A stretch of DNA of 64,000 nt from Mesocentrotus franciscanus (GCA_037976565.1 CP137679.1:6741973-6805972), one strand, 5' to 3'; positions 46,611 to 58,698 are shown, counted from the stretch's first letter. Numbers and translations are program-made. The notes: generated by a model not told the origin, from the sequence alone.

Positions 46611-48185
46611 GCGAAATCCGCTAACAAACAAAGGAGATATGAGAGGGAGAAATTTCGGTGAAAAAGTGAGCTTGGCAACGTGAGTGCTTCGATGACCGTT
46701 GAATATTCAAAACGATTTGGGTGTTATCAGTAAGATAATTGTAGCGCTCCGCACCGCCTGATAGAGCTGAGTCTATACCCATCTGTCAATTAAATCAGGT
46801 TAGACTTATCTACATAACATGTATGTGAATGACATTGACCCAGTCCTTCCTTTACCAAGCAAAATATGTGCTTTTTCATTTAAAAAGAAAGCTTCAAAAT
46901 TTGGAGAAGCAGTTGTCTGCTGCCTCTGCTGGTTGTATGTAATATGGTGGAATCCTACAGGTTCTGCAGCCTCCCACGCAGATTCAGTTCTCCAAATTTG
47001 GAGTAAAGAGAAAATAAACATGAACAGCACTGAACAGTGCAACTGCAAATACAACTTACATGTTTTCAGGCATGTGTTCTCATTCAGCCTTTTCTTCAGG
47101 AAATATTTAGTCATACAAACTTCAAATCAGTCTTGAAATGTTTTAAATAGGCAATGTCTCTGTTTTATTTCTTTCATTTTAATATAAATATTTATAGGCA
47201 ATATTTTAACATATACATCAGAGAGATATTCTTCCCCTAAAAAGAGGAGATACATGTAGGTGCAAATGCAACATTAAAATACATTCAGATACATGTACAT
47301 ATGTGAATTTAATTTTTATATCCACAAATGCTAAATATCTTTGTTCATGTATATTTGTCTCAGAAGGATACATTTACAGAACTGAACATTGTATTGAAGC
47401 ATAGTTCATAAAGAGAAAAATTCCCCCAAAGTCTCCTGAAGAATAGACCTACATCATTTTAATTTGAAATTAATAAAATAAAGGGAATTTAGAATGGACG
47501 TGATATAAGTTTTTTTTTTTTAATTTTCACTCATATTAAGAAAACATATTGTACATCTTTGCTCTCAAATAATCATGTAATCACATAAATATGATTGCCA
47601 TATTGTCCGTACAAATAAAGTAAAAAATTATGTGCGTTGTTACATCAAACTTTGTTCAAGAATGTGCAACAGAATTGATTCTTTGCATGTTCACACACAT
47701 TTTCACATTAAAATGCACCAAAGTGCTGCCTTTCATGAATTTATTGGCAAACAACTTACAAGAAGATTGGAAGTAATGTGAATCTGTGCTTACATAGTGG
47801 GATCTAAATCCACAGTCCATCCATACTGAAGCCTTTCTTTCCCCTGGTTTTGTCACGTTCCCAGGATCATAATATCATAGATCTGTCGTGACTCAGACAA
47901 AAGTCAAAGAGTATTTTTTTTAGAGGAATCGAAGGAAGGACCACTTGATTGAGAGCTGAAATGCCCTGATCTGTGGGATGACGTGTTTGCCTTAAACACT
48001 GTATGTGAAAGAGACACATATTTTTCATTAATTTTGATATTTGATTCCAGATTGATATTAGTGTGATATGTGAACTAAAGTGTATTCAGTGTTTGGGAAT
48101 GAAGAGATCATACTACCATCTGATGATACATGTACAAACTATGTACAAACTATTTTCATCTGGGATTGTATTCTGAAAACTGTTA

Positions 48186-48510
48186 CAGGGCAATCCAACC
48201 TTTGTAATAAGTTTGTGTTTGTATTCATTTGTATGAAAGCAGAAAAATGTAAGAAAAACAGAATGGTGAAAGTTTTAAATAAATAGAAACAAATGATAAG
48301 AAAGTTATGAATGTTTGAAATACAGGTTACTACATCTATGTGAATCTCAAATTTGCAATTTGGTTTGTAGATTTGCGTGTACAAAAATGTCATTGATAGG
48401 CCCGTTTACATTGCAGAAAAACCAAGTTGAAAAATCCTCGTGTTTTGAACTACCGTTTACACTACTGGAAAACCCATAAAAACTGTCAATTTGGCTTATT
48501 CAGTTTTTTT
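48186..48510 (+). mobile_element. MITE 4 fragment followed by MITE 5 fragment
   Basis: GGGCAATCCAACCTTTGTAA through ATTTGCAATTTGGT (48186-48365) matches family 4. GGCCCGTTTACATTGCAG through CTACTGGAAAACCC (48398-48477) matches the left part of family 5 at 36211. Both are truncated. Confidence 0.6.
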
Positions 48511-48582
48511 TTAATGTGAGTTGTGCACATTCGCCACTTGTTCAATCAAACTTAACTTTGGGACTTTACATTGTACATGGAA

Positions 48583-49089
48583 GTTGAAGGTAATGCAAAG
48601 TTTTGGAAAATTTTGAAAATTGGATGGATAGTAATTCTTTAAAACTTTGATATATTTGGATGCCCCTGTGGATGTATTATAAGCACTAGAAAATTTAGCC
48701 CCTAAAACACTTCTGCTTTCGAGAAATTGAATAATCAAAATTTACCGGTGCTCCCGGTAAATTTCAAATATTTCAAATAGCGCCTAAGGCCATTCCATGG
48801 TAGCTGCCACCATGAAAATCTCAGAATATGCAGTTCTGATATATAGTTTCCAAACGGGAATAGCAAATCGGTCGATTGTAGTCAAGAAACATTGTTTTAA
48901 AGCTAGAGTAATATCAGTCTTGAGAGGGAGCTATACAACATAAAGAGTTTATTATTTACAACTTCATCACTTTAGACTCGATTTCAACCACGACAACGAT
49001 AATTGAATATTGTAAAATCGCATATGCTTCCAATATGTTAATTTGAACCAAATTCATCACCCCATACCAAAACTTTGTATTACCTTTAA
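48583..49089 (+). mobile_element. TTAA MITE family 2, copy 3
   Basis: It runs from GAAGGTAATGCAAAGTTTTG to CTTTGTATTACCTTTAA. The whole 500-bp family body is present and well preserved. Confidence 0.9.
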
Positions 49090-49746
49090 CTTAGTTGTCA
49101 GAGTACTGATTTAGAGGTTTGATAAGGGTATGTTTAATAACTGTGGGACTTAACATAGAAGCTCACATAGCCTACATGTAGAAATCAAAGTTGTGAGAAT
49201 AGTGGGATACTGCACCTGATTGATATAGATTGGTATAGGTTAGCAGAAAGTTACTCCAAATGATCATATTCCCTGAGTCCTTAGAAAGCAAGTGATAACC
49301 CAGTGTACACTTCTTGATTATTGTTATATTTTCTCAGTATTCATGAAAGCATTAGCAATAAATTTTATCCAGGCAAACACAATCATACAGGCAAGATGAA
49401 TGGACAGTTTGACTTCACTGAGACTTCAATATTCACCTCATTTTTGGTGTAAATATCAGTGCCACCACATTCAACAATTTCAGAAAGACTAATCATAAGT
49501 TCCTTGTTTAACATTTCTGATATAATACGGGATGAATATACATGTACTCTTTGCCTTTCAGTTCACAAATGGGATTTTTGCAGTGAATTGAAAACTTGAG
49601 TGGTGAAGCATTTGACTTGAATATATTCTTGATAAAGCTCTGGTGGAATTTTATGACCTGAGATCAAACACTCAATGGTGAAAAGTACATGTAGTTGAGA
49701 AATTCCTTATTTGTTATTTAGGTAGGGGTTCAGAAGTGAGTCATAG

Positions 49747-50789
49747 ACCCCGTTCTCATTCACTTCGTTGGAGCGGTCTAACTAAGACCCGTTCCTCAGG
49801 AGCGGTTCTTAGGTGAGTGAGAACGGTCAAAGTGGTCCAGGAAGTGGACTTCTGGACGCTCCAGAAGACCACCTCGGGAGGTGGTCTTGAGGAACGGGTC
49901 TTTAATATTAAGAGCGGTTTGGAGCGCTCTAACGTGCGAGTGTGAACGGAAGCGTACTTTGAACGGAAGTGGTCTAGTGACGTTGCGTGCGAAACATGTA
50001 GTACGGTACATACGCTTAGTATTCCGCGAAAAAATTTACCCGCTGACCTGAGCTGCCATAGCAACAAGACCACTTTGACTCGTGGAGCGGTTTGAGCCAT
50101 AAAAACTGCTCGGAGTGTGAACCTCGCAAACCGTTCCTCAAGACCCGTTCCTCTGGAGCGGTCTAACTAAGACCACTTTCAAAGTGAGTGAGAACGGGTC
50201 TAAGACCCCTTCTCATTCACTTCGTTGAGCGGTCTAACTAAGACCCGTTCCTCAGGAGCGGTTCTTAGGTGAGTGAGAACGGTCAAAGTGGTCCAGGAAG
50301 TGGACTTCTGGACCACTCCAGAAGACCACCTCGGGAGGTGGTCTTGAGGAACGGGTCTTATTAAGAGCGGTTTGGAGCGCTCTAACGTGCGAGTGTGAAC
50401 GGAAGCGTACTTTGAACGGAAGTGGTCTAGTGACGTTGCACGCGAAACATGTAGTATGGTACATACGCTTAGTATTCGCGAAAAAATTTACCCGCTGACC
50501 TGAGCTGCCATAGCAACAAGACCACTTTGACTCGTGGAGCGGTTTGAGCCATAAAAAACTGCTCGGAGTGTGAACCCTCGCAAACCGTTCCTCAAGACCC
50601 GTTCCTCTGGAGCAGTCTAATTAAGACCACTTTCAAAGTGAGTGAGAACGGGGTCATAGACCCCGTTCTCATTCACTTCGTTGGAGCGGTCTAACTAAGA
50701 CCCGTTCCTCAGGAGCGATTCTTAGGTGAGTGAGAAGTGGTCAAAGTGGTCCAGGAAGTGGACTTCTGGACCACTCCAGAAGACCACCT
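49747..50789 (-). mobile_element. Head-to-tail array of family 6 elements (2 full + 1 truncated)
   Basis: Units occupy 49747-50199, 50205-50654 and 50660-50789, all in the same orientation and inverted relative to 38579-39028. They are separated by 5-bp spacers CTAAG and CATAG; the sequence left of the array is also CATAG, equal to the second spacer. The third unit breaks off in CAGAAGACCACCTT, inside the internal palindrome. The array ends 236 bp before the locus B exon at 51026. Confidence 0.9.
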
Positions 50790-51025
50790 TCTTGTTTCCA
50801 AAGATATACACAAAAAAAATTATCTCTTCCAGCCTACAATTGTTTGATCATTTCGTATTTTTTTTCTTCTTCTTTTTCCACACTCGGGTAACCTTTCTAC
50901 AAAGGGTTGGTTTGTCTGGTACATCGAATAAATAATAAAATAATAATAATAATAGTAAATGAATAAAAGTACATCAAGAATGTACTAAAATATTATAATT
51001 TCTTTCTATTTTTTTGTCATTACAG

Positions 51026-51149
51026 AAGAGCATGGGTTGGAGTTTACCAAGCCAGGTTGCTTTGATGCTTTACATCTTATTAGATGGAATATACAGTATA
51101 TTGTCTTACAATACAAACAGAAGAGGCTCTATCATTGTGAGAATAAACA
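51026..51149 (+). CDS. Locus B exon 2, unrecognised protein
   Basis: It follows a strong acceptor (a long T tract, TGTCATTACAG|AAGAGC). Entering in phase 1 from exon 1 gives E-EHGLEFTKPGCFDALHLIRW and NIQYIVLQYKQRGSIIVRIN without stops, ending at AACAG|GTTTGT with two bases left over. An alternative donor GTGAGA at 51136 would end it after ...RGSII in phase 0. Neither donor joins the 55903 exon directly in that exon's most protein-like frame, so a small exon is probably missing between them. The hydrophobic/aromatic pattern suggests a folded helical segment. No family recognised. Confidence 0.6.
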
Positions 51150-53302
51150 GGTTTGTAATCTCAACTGTTTGTTAGATTTCATTACATTTATTAACCTTTG
51201 TTAAAATCAAGCAAGAGTTTAGAGATGAATAACTCCATCCCACAATGTATAACTGCATTTTGAATACAGTAAAATGTATATAATTGCATAATATAGAGTA
51301 CCCGGTATACTGTTTGCTATTTTCATCTATTTCACTTTCTGTCCTTCAATTACATACATTCCGCTCTTTTGGCCCATTTTTTTGTCTAACACTCCTTTTC
51401 TCCCACCTCTTTTGTTTCTCACTCCTTCTTTTAATTCTTTTTCTTTCCTCTTGTAACTTTCAGTATATTTGTATATAGAGCCTGTGAATAAATGTCACTC
51501 TTATACATGTAGCTATATACAAATTATTGTAAATTTGTGAGTGATATATTACTTCTTGCTCAATCTTTTCTTCCATTTTATATCTTCCACTCTTCTAAAA
51601 AAGTACTCTCTCTTATACCTAGAAAAAAATTCTAATTCAGTTATGCATTCTGATAAAGTCATTGAAAGCCAGAGATAGACAGTTCCAGGACTGATATTTA
51701 ATCCTAACGAACATGCACTCTTCGTGTTGACTCCAAATCTCAGTGATGAATGCTGCCATCGAATGTTCGTGTTCAGTTACATTCCACTATGAAACGAGGC
51801 GGAAATTGATGTATTGTGACCGTCCCAGATTTCATGAAAGTGGAACCCCTCAATCCTTCTTAATTCACCCAGTTTAAAGGGGTTGTTCCGAAGTAGGATT
51901 AAACATTAAAGAAAATAGGTGGTCCAACATATGCTCTGTAAGCAGTTACTCCAGGCATTATTTTGTCAAAAGATGCAGAGCCAAGGCTAGTTCAGATATG
52001 ACACAGCTAAACCTTTTTTTAAAAATGAAGACGTAAAGTGCAACAATGCTTCACATTTCTGGATCTATAACACAGAGCTCAGTGAATACATGTAAGTCCT
52101 TTATTTTTTTAATGATAATGATGATGGTACCTTTTTGTTTAAATGTGCCAACAAGTTCTCTTTGTCTTACAAGTGATATGTGCCGGCCTATCATCCCATT
52201 TTCATAGACTTCCTATTTTCAACCACTTTTGGATATTATCTGAAAGACGTATTGTTGATTTGCTATGTGAAAATGCATATATTTTAAAGACTTTGAGACC
52301 TGAATATTATATCCTGTAAAGTTTCCAACTTTTTGGGAGACTCCAATCTCCACACACAAAATTGACACAGAAACTGTTGAAAGATTGACAGGGTCGGGTC
52401 ACTTGCACTTCTTGTGGTAATTATCAAAGCACCTCACAATATTAAACAAAGGAGATAAGAATGATAAATATGGGGAACAATAGAAAGATAGTGAAATGAT
52501 ATAACAAATGTTATCAGGGGGTAAATCTCCTATTTCAAATATTATCCTTGAATGTTGAACATTTTTATTTTCCCGAATGAGGAATCCCAATCACACTGCC
52601 AAATCAAAAATGTACGAAATCTTCATTCTCCAGTGACACACTATAAGCTCTATTGGAAAGTGGAAAATACCAGTGAGCTTTTTGATAGAAAATGGGAAAA
52701 GGAGATGACAATTTAGAGGAGATGAAAGTTCGAACGTTTTATTATTACTAGGTCAGACCTCCCTTCAGACTACCAAGATTTATTGTATAACTATACAAAA
52801 GGATTTACTGTTTTTCTATAGGAAATACGATAACTAATTAACTTTTTTTTTCGAATCTGAACAACGTACAATAAAACGTGTGTGAAATGTTGCATAGCGA
52901 ATTAACCATTTGAGTAGCGTTTTAAACAATACACTTGATATAGAATTGGGTTCCACTTCTAATGTGTACATCATATCATATGAAATGTATAAAACTAGTC
53001 GGGGCTTGTCGTGAGTGTGTCCACTAATGATTGGCTAGCTGTCATGTCCACTGATCTCTTCAGAAGTTGCTTCTTTTATATGACGTTTCTTTACACAAAT
53101 TCTGCATGACTTTTTTGTAGTCTGAACAGACAGGGAACTCTCCCTTTCTTGTAAACGGCAATAATTGAAGATTAGCGGTATTTTGGGTAATGCTGTGGTC
53201 AGAGTTCACAATAAAGCTGGGAATTTCATTGTGATTTGATGACATCTGAAGCGTGATAAGAAGGTGAGTTGGCATAATAGATTTAAGAATCTGTGGGACT
53301 GG

Positions 53303-53832
53303 TTAAAGGTACTATGTCCCATTTGCAGGCCAAAAAAATGAAAAGGTTAAATTCCAACGGCATTTGAAAGACAATACTAATTTAGAACTTCCCTATAAAA
53401 GGGGGCCTGAAAATGTCTTTAAGTGGGAAAATAACGACTATTAGTTGTCGAATCGACTTAGGAGCTATAGAGCCAGTAAGTAATAGTCTGATTTTTCAGA
53501 CCATTGTACCGAATGGTCGTACGTTTTATGCTGCGCAAAGATTCAATCAGTTTAATTTTGGCCATTACAAGAAGTGGGTTATTGATGTAGACAAATGCTC
53601 ATGTACCCTTTACAGCTCATTTTATGTATGTTATTACCAAAGATGAATAAAGCCAGTCAGTCACTCAATAGTGTCTGACAGTGAAGTCTAGCAAGTAAAC
53701 GGGTTTCCTTGCATAATTTGAATATTAGGACACTGCTAACGTTTAAATTTCACAGATAAGACATTGTATTCATATTCCTGCAAAGTTCTACAGAATTTGA
53801 TGTTGGCTGCAAAAGGGACATAGTATCTTTAA
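53303..53832 (+). mobile_element. TTAA MITE family 1, second intact copy
   Basis: It is TTAA-bounded and nearly identical over 530 bp to 41393-41916, including the 77-codon frame at 53413-53646. The few differences are small indels near the ends. Confidence 0.9.
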
Positions 53833-53967
53833 GCTTGCCATCACCTCTTTTACCTCTATAACCCAAATTCCAAAAATGTAACATCTAGTACCAAGTAGAA
53901 GAAAAACCTCCGCTTGTTAGATTGTACCTTTCGTTGGAAATGTATTATTGCGTGGGAGGAAGGGCTA

Positions 53968-54046
53968 CACACATTTATTTATCTATGTATTTATTTGTTT
54001 ATTTATTTGTTTATTTATATATATATTTATTTATTTATTTGCTATT
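53968..54046. repeat. (TTTA)n microsatellite
   Basis: TTTATTTATTTG-type tetranucleotide repeats with an internal (AT)n. Confidence 0.9.
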
Positions 54047-54336
54047 ATTTCAAGAGGATAGCCCATCATTAGTTAAAATACTGTTATTTTGGGGGGCCTT
54101 GCATTACACATAACAAAACACGTTTTGGGTATCTAGCAATAATGTGTAGCAAAGTTGGATGTAAAGTATGGAACATTATTCCAAATGTAGAGTCTGAACC
54201 CTATACAGGTAGATTGTAGAGTATATTTTTGTCATTTGATGAGTAACTGCTACCCCCCATCCCTTCCACTCACTTTCTCTTCAAATTTTGTTTTACTTAT
54301 GCACACTGCAACATATATGTGATTACATTTGCAATA

Positions 54337-54525
54337 ATAATAATAATACTCCGCTTTTATATAGCCCTTAATACATCTACAATGTCTCTAAGCGCTTTAC
54401 AGATCTATATACTATTACCCCGGTCATTGGATTCACTGCTTGCCCGCACATACTGTGTGCACAATCTCCACTCCCTGGGAAGCAATGGAATTTTTACCAG
54501 CCATGGAGCAGTCGTGAGCCAAATA
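54337..54525 (-). mobile_element. SINE S1, 3' half, cut by the next MITE
   Basis: An (AAT)n tail, then TTTATATAGCCCTTAATAC and CTAAGCGCTTTACAG, match the copy at 31944. The tRNA-derived half is missing because the sequence ends at the MITE starting at 54526. Confidence 0.75.
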
Positions 54526-55028
54526 TACTCTTTTCACACTTGTTTTGCCTAACCCCGTACTTTGCTTAGCCCCGTACTATCCTTAACCCCGGACTAACTT
54601 TGTTGGCTTTTCACACACGCTTTTTTAGTCCTGCACTAAGCCCCTATCCCGGAATAAGAAAATTCATGCTGTTCTCACTGCAATTCGTTAGCCCCGTACT
54701 AGCTGTATAGTGTGAATATTCATTAATTCGCTCCATTGCGTAGTACCGGACTATTTTTTGTTTCTGTTCTCATTCATTTGCTTGGCACCGCAATTGTGGA
54801 GTTATCACCACAATTGCGGGGTTAGCCCTGCTTTTTTGCAGGGTCAGCTAACCCCGTACTATAGGTGGGGCTAGCCCACTTTGGTAAATTCGTGTCTGGA
54901 CAGAAAGTGGAATAAGCTTAACCCCAGACTATAGGTGGGGCTAAGACCCCCCTTTAACCCCACCTATAGTCCAGGGTTAAGCAAAATTTTGCCAGTGTGA
55001 AAACAGTATTACTGTAAAACGTGGTAAT
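54526..55028. mobile_element. ~500-bp MITE, TTTTCACACT ends
   Basis: The ends TACTCTTTTCACACTTG and CAGTGTGAAAACAGTA are inverted repeats, continued by CCTAACCCC / GGGTTAAGC. The interior is rich in repeated TAACCCCGTACTA and CACCTATAGT motifs. The ends sit next to TA dinucleotides. Confidence 0.75.
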
Positions 55029-55029
55029 A

Positions 55030-55216
55030 TTCGCGGTGCTTTAATTTTGGTTGGTGTCCGCGAATTTTAGAACTCGCGAAAATATAAGCATGACTTCTTA
55101 TGCATGTTTTTGAATGGGCTGATTTGCTTGCAACGCGAATTTAAGAACCCGCGAATATGTTTTGGGGTTGCTCAGCGCGAAAAATTAATCACGCGAAAAT
55201 AACAGCGTTTACAGTA
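55030..55216. mobile_element. 187-bp MITE, TACTGTAAA ends
   Basis: TACTGTAAAACGTGGTAAT and CAGCGTTTACAGTA are terminal inverted repeats; the interior repeats CGCGAATxTTAGAAC motifs. It starts one base after the previous MITE ends, and TA flanks suggest a Tc1/mariner-type mobiliser. Confidence 0.8.
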
Positions 55217-55239
55217 GTCCTCCTCCTTTGCCCTATCAC

Positions 55240-55450
55240 TCTCTCTCTCTCTCTCTCTCCCCTCCCTCCCCTCTCTCTCTCTCCCCTTCCTCTCTCTCCC
55301 CTTCCTCCTTCTCTCTCCCCTTCCTCCCTCTCTCTCCCCTTCCTCCCTCTCTCTCCCCTTCCTCCCTCTCTCTCCCCTTCCTCCCTCTCTCTCTCTCTCT
55401 CTTTTCTCTCTCTATCTCTCCCTCCCTTCCTGTTTCTCTTTCTCTTTTCT
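55240..55450. repeat. CT-rich minisatellite
   Basis: Repeated TCTCTCCCCTTCCTCCC units of about 17-18 bp, preceded by pure (CT)n. All ORFs over it are artefacts. Confidence 0.9.
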
Positions 55451-55544
55451 TTTACCCCCTCCTCTACCTCCTCCAATCTGCCACCACACTCCTTATTATA
55501 GCTTGATAGTCTTCAGGATTATTGTTTCATTCTTGAACACTTCA

Positions 55545-55700
55545 GGGGGGCGTTTAATGAAACAATTAGTCAGTGGTTTTCACCGACTAATATCATTTTG
55601 ACCGACAATTTTATTGTCACAGACTATTTTCCAGGCCTCTGATTGGTCAAATTTAGTCAGCGCTGACAGTTGTCGGCAGACAAATGTTGATGAAACGCCC
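55545..55700. mobile_element. 156-bp MITE with TTCA duplication
   Basis: GGGGGGCGTTTAATGAAAC and TGATGAAACGCCC are inverted ends, flanked by TTCA (55541-55544 and 55701-55704). The internal TTAGTC(A/G)GTG and GACTAA motifs pair. It lies in a locus B intron. Confidence 0.75.
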
Positions 55701-55902
55701 TTCAGATGCTTTCTTCACCTCCATGATTGGTCGTTTGACAACATTTTTAACACCGGTATATCTTTCACTGGAAACAGTTCAATAATCCTGAAGCCTTTGG
55801 TAAATCACCAATGTGATCAATACTATGTGGCACAGGGAGATTGTTTTTTGTGGCATATAAAGAGTTAAAAATACTTTTTGTGTATATCTTTGTTACTTAC
55901 AG

Positions 55903-56062
55903 TCTGCTATAGAGATCCAACACAGAGCTCCTGGTCCTACAGTAAGACTGGACAAGGAGCAATGGAATCTCTATCAACCATGGAGCGGGAGCTACAGTCT
56001 ACCTTCATCAGCCTCACCCAAGGTTCGAAGGAGCCCCTCCCTCCTACGAAAGGCTCAAAAAG
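55903..56062 (+). CDS. Locus B middle exon, unrecognised protein
   Basis: Acceptor TTGTTACTTACAG|TCTGC and donor CAAAAAG|GTATGT are both strong. Two frames are open. The frame reading CYRDPTQSSWSYSKTGQGAM, ESLSTMERELQSTFISLTQG and SKEPLPPTKGSK has the better helix-like, protein-like character, enters in phase 1, leaves in phase 2, and continues naturally into the 57234 exon. The alternative frame (SAIEIQHRAPGPTVRLDKEQ...) would enter in phase 0. The exon is well supported; its frame is not settled. No domain recognised. Confidence 0.65.
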
Positions 56063-56364
56063 GTATGTAAAGTTGTGCATGGTGATGGAGTAAATTTAAT
56101 CCATTTGGAAAGTATCATATTATTTCTATGGTGGTCTCACATATAATTATGAAATGAGTGTGTGCACTCGGAATATCTAAGATGGGCAAGTATTTCAAGT
56201 AGCATCTATGCAAATTTAGGCAGAGGCATATGGAGATGCAGTCGCGTTTGCCTTGTTTATACAACACTTTTTTCTTCCAGTTTTTAAATTGTAGCAGTTT
56301 AACAAGCCTGGGTTAGTAGACTATCTAAAGACTCCTCATAAATATAGACATGGATCACAGAGAG

Positions 56365-56382
56365 AGGGGAAAAGAGAGAGAA

Positions 56383-56415
<33 letters not shown>
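56365..56415. repeat. (GA)n microsatellite
   Basis: An AGAGAGAGAGAGAG run with flanking GAGAAAGAG. Confidence 0.9.
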
Positions 56416-56420
<5 letters not shown>

Positions 56421-57233
56421 GGGCAATGTGAAGAGAGGGCAAGTCTGAGAGTGAAAAGATTGAAAAGATATTGGAAAACAGTGAAAATAGATTTAGTTAG
56501 ACAGAAAGAATTTATACAGTATTAACACTTTTGATTATTGACAACATATTGAATGAGGAATAGGAGGTAATGAACCTTTGATGGCTATTGTAGTAGCATA
56601 TCCAAGTTGAGTGATATAGTATCAGTGTATATATAACAGCTTCCTCGGGTCAAGCAAATCTACTAGCTAATCAACATACACACAATGTCATTTATATTAC
56701 TCAAACGTGATAACAACCAATATCAAACGCCCATGGATGGTGGTTACCAGCAGCAAGAACTAGACAATAAGAGGATAAATAACTTGATGACTTTATTATG
56801 GTCCTGTTATATATATATTTTATCTTTATTTTTTAAAAAGTATTTGACCTCTCCTTATCTATGCTATCATCAACTACATGGACATGTACTTGTGCATCAT
56901 TGGTCAATGTAACACTTAATATTTATGTCTGTGGAGAATAAAATAGATAAATAAATTGAAGAATAAAGTGGGAGAAGTTCCATGTGCTTCGTGGCCAGTT
57001 GTAACCCAACCCTTGAGAGTGTTGAATCAATTGATTTTAGTGCACCTGTGTAGTTGAACCCTAAGCCGCCTACATGTAGATAAGCCACTCTACTTCTAGT
57101 AGCACAGTATCTATTATTTTAGGTGTTTTTCTGTAGTTTTAATTGATGTTCTTATTGAAAATAAAAATGAAGTTTATATGCAATTAATGTTGATGATTTT
57201 TCTTGCAACATTCCGTGGTGTTTTGTCTTACAG

Positions 57234-57308
57234 TCAAAGCCACAATAGTAATTTTACTGCATTTCATGCATTTCCAACCATGCAAAAAGTCTAGTAGTAT
57301 AAGACTCA
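57234..57308 (+). CDS. Locus B exon, interrupted by a MITE before its donor
   Basis: Acceptor GTTTTGTCTTACAG|TCAAAG is strong. Continuing from the previous exon in phase 2 gives SQSHNSNFTAFHAFPTMQK and then a TAG at 57292. One A fewer in the A5 run at 57284-57288 would instead continue KSSSIRL to ACTCA at the MITE border. On the far side of the MITE the sequence resumes TCAG|GTAAAAG, a consensus donor. The exon therefore appears to have ended ...ACTCAG before the insertion. The allele here is broken by the MITE and perhaps by a one-base frameshift, which could be a homopolymer sequencing error. Confidence 0.45.
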
Positions 57309-57823
57309 TACCCCTTTCAAACTGGCCTGATTTTTATCGGATGCATCCGGACGCATCCGATGAAACGGCCACTATGAAAGGTACAGAGGAGAAAAAGCCG
57401 ATAGAATAGCCTATGAAAAGATGAGAAATAGGCGATTAAATTCTCCTGCTCAAGAGCAGGAGAAATTCTCTTTCTATCGGTGTGACACCGATGAAACAGC
57501 CACTGTGAATGCGTTCAGGAGAAAACACAGATTAAAAGACCAATGAAAATGGTCAAAGGTCGCAGTCATGCGCACTTTATCATAACCAGCTGTGTTTGTT
57601 GACTTTTTGTCGAACATGCTGCATGCTAGCTAGATGGGGCGCGAGCTTAATAATTGCGCAATAATTCTTCACTTCCGGCAAGACCTCGCCACAGCGAGTG
57701 AATTTCACTGGCAGTATGAAAGCGACAGCAAGGAAAACGGCGGTTTCACCTTTGTTTACATAAGGAAAATTCAATCGGTATTTTCATCGGTGTGACTCCG
57801 ATAGAACCAGCTTGAAAGGGGTA
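57309..57823. mobile_element. 515-bp MITE with 3-bp TCA duplication, in a locus B exon
   Basis: The ends TACCCCTTTCAAACTGG and CCAGCTTGAAAGGGGTA are inverted repeats flanked by TCA (57306-57308, 57824-57826). Subterminal ATCGGTGTGACxCCGATxxA motifs recur. A 3-bp duplication fits PIF/Harbinger- or CMC-type mobilisation; no ORF decides it. Confidence 0.8.
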
Positions 57824-58218
57824 TCAGGTAAAAGAAAACAATATTTGATGATTATACTCTACTAATAAGAAAGCAAGTACATGTACACAGACCTAATGAT
57901 CTAAACTATGCTACACATGTACCCAAGGACATACAGTTATACATCTTATCCAAAGGATGTGGTTATAAAGTGATCAATATTCCACTCCTTTGTTCCTCTG
58001 TATAGCCTTATGCTATCAGTCATTGTAATGACACAATGAGGTCTCTTCATCTTCCTCTTCCTCTTTCCTCTTCCTCCTTTTTGGGACCTACATACAGCTT
58101 TATGTCTCATCAGAGGGACTTGGCAATCAGCTGATCAATATTTATCTTTGATATATGTACCACCATCTAGACTTGTTTCTAAACTGATGTTTCTACCTCT
58201 ACATGTATCTTTATCGTT

Positions 58219-58284
58219 CATAGACTCATAGCAACGACTCATTCAGATCTATCCTCTTCCTCTTCTTATCCATCTTATCAAAAG
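58219..58284 (+). CDS. Possible locus B exon, weak
   Basis: After TCATAG the frame reads LIATTHSDLSSSSSYPSYQK with a possible AAAAG|GTCATA donor. It would accept the phase left by the repaired previous exon. The sequence is CT-rich, both splice sites are weak, and its exit phase does not match the terminal exon, so this may be chance. Confidence 0.22.
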
Positions 58285-58698
58285 GTCATAGTAGTTTATC
58301 TCAAATACATTGCCATTGTGAATATGTGAAGTTCTCTTTGACCTTACATTTAATGACAAATCATGTCTGTACTTGATGATCCCTGACATAGGATATAGTT
58401 ACATTGTAAATAGTACATAGGTAATAGTTACTGTAAGTAGTACTTGGGAAATAGTTCTAAAGCTAATTTTCACACTATAGGGAAATTTTTGGGAATATTA
58501 ACTGATCAAATCAAAGTGTATGTACATGTACCTATCACTGCACAAGTATTAGCAATTGCTTCAATCGTTTGATCCCACACAGATGACTGATGCAGAAATT
58601 TTGTTCCTAACACTTCTTTAACATGTCCTGCTTTAATTAATCAATTCAATATTCAAGTACAATATTGGTGAGATTCACACAATAGTTCATTAAGTTTA

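Larger units (their letters stand above)
27499..51025 (+). other. Locus B intron 1, 23.5 kb, repeat-rich
   Basis: It contains the SINEs, MITEs and microsatellites listed separately. The stretches 29120-31940, 34440-36200 and 46620-48180 hold no gene or element I could support. They are AT-rich with many ACATGTACATGT runs and only chance ORFs. Confidence 0.5.

Noticed and set aside
55157..55506. Long Ser/Leu/Pro and Arg/Glu ORFs
   Set aside because: They are read through the CT minisatellite; composition only.
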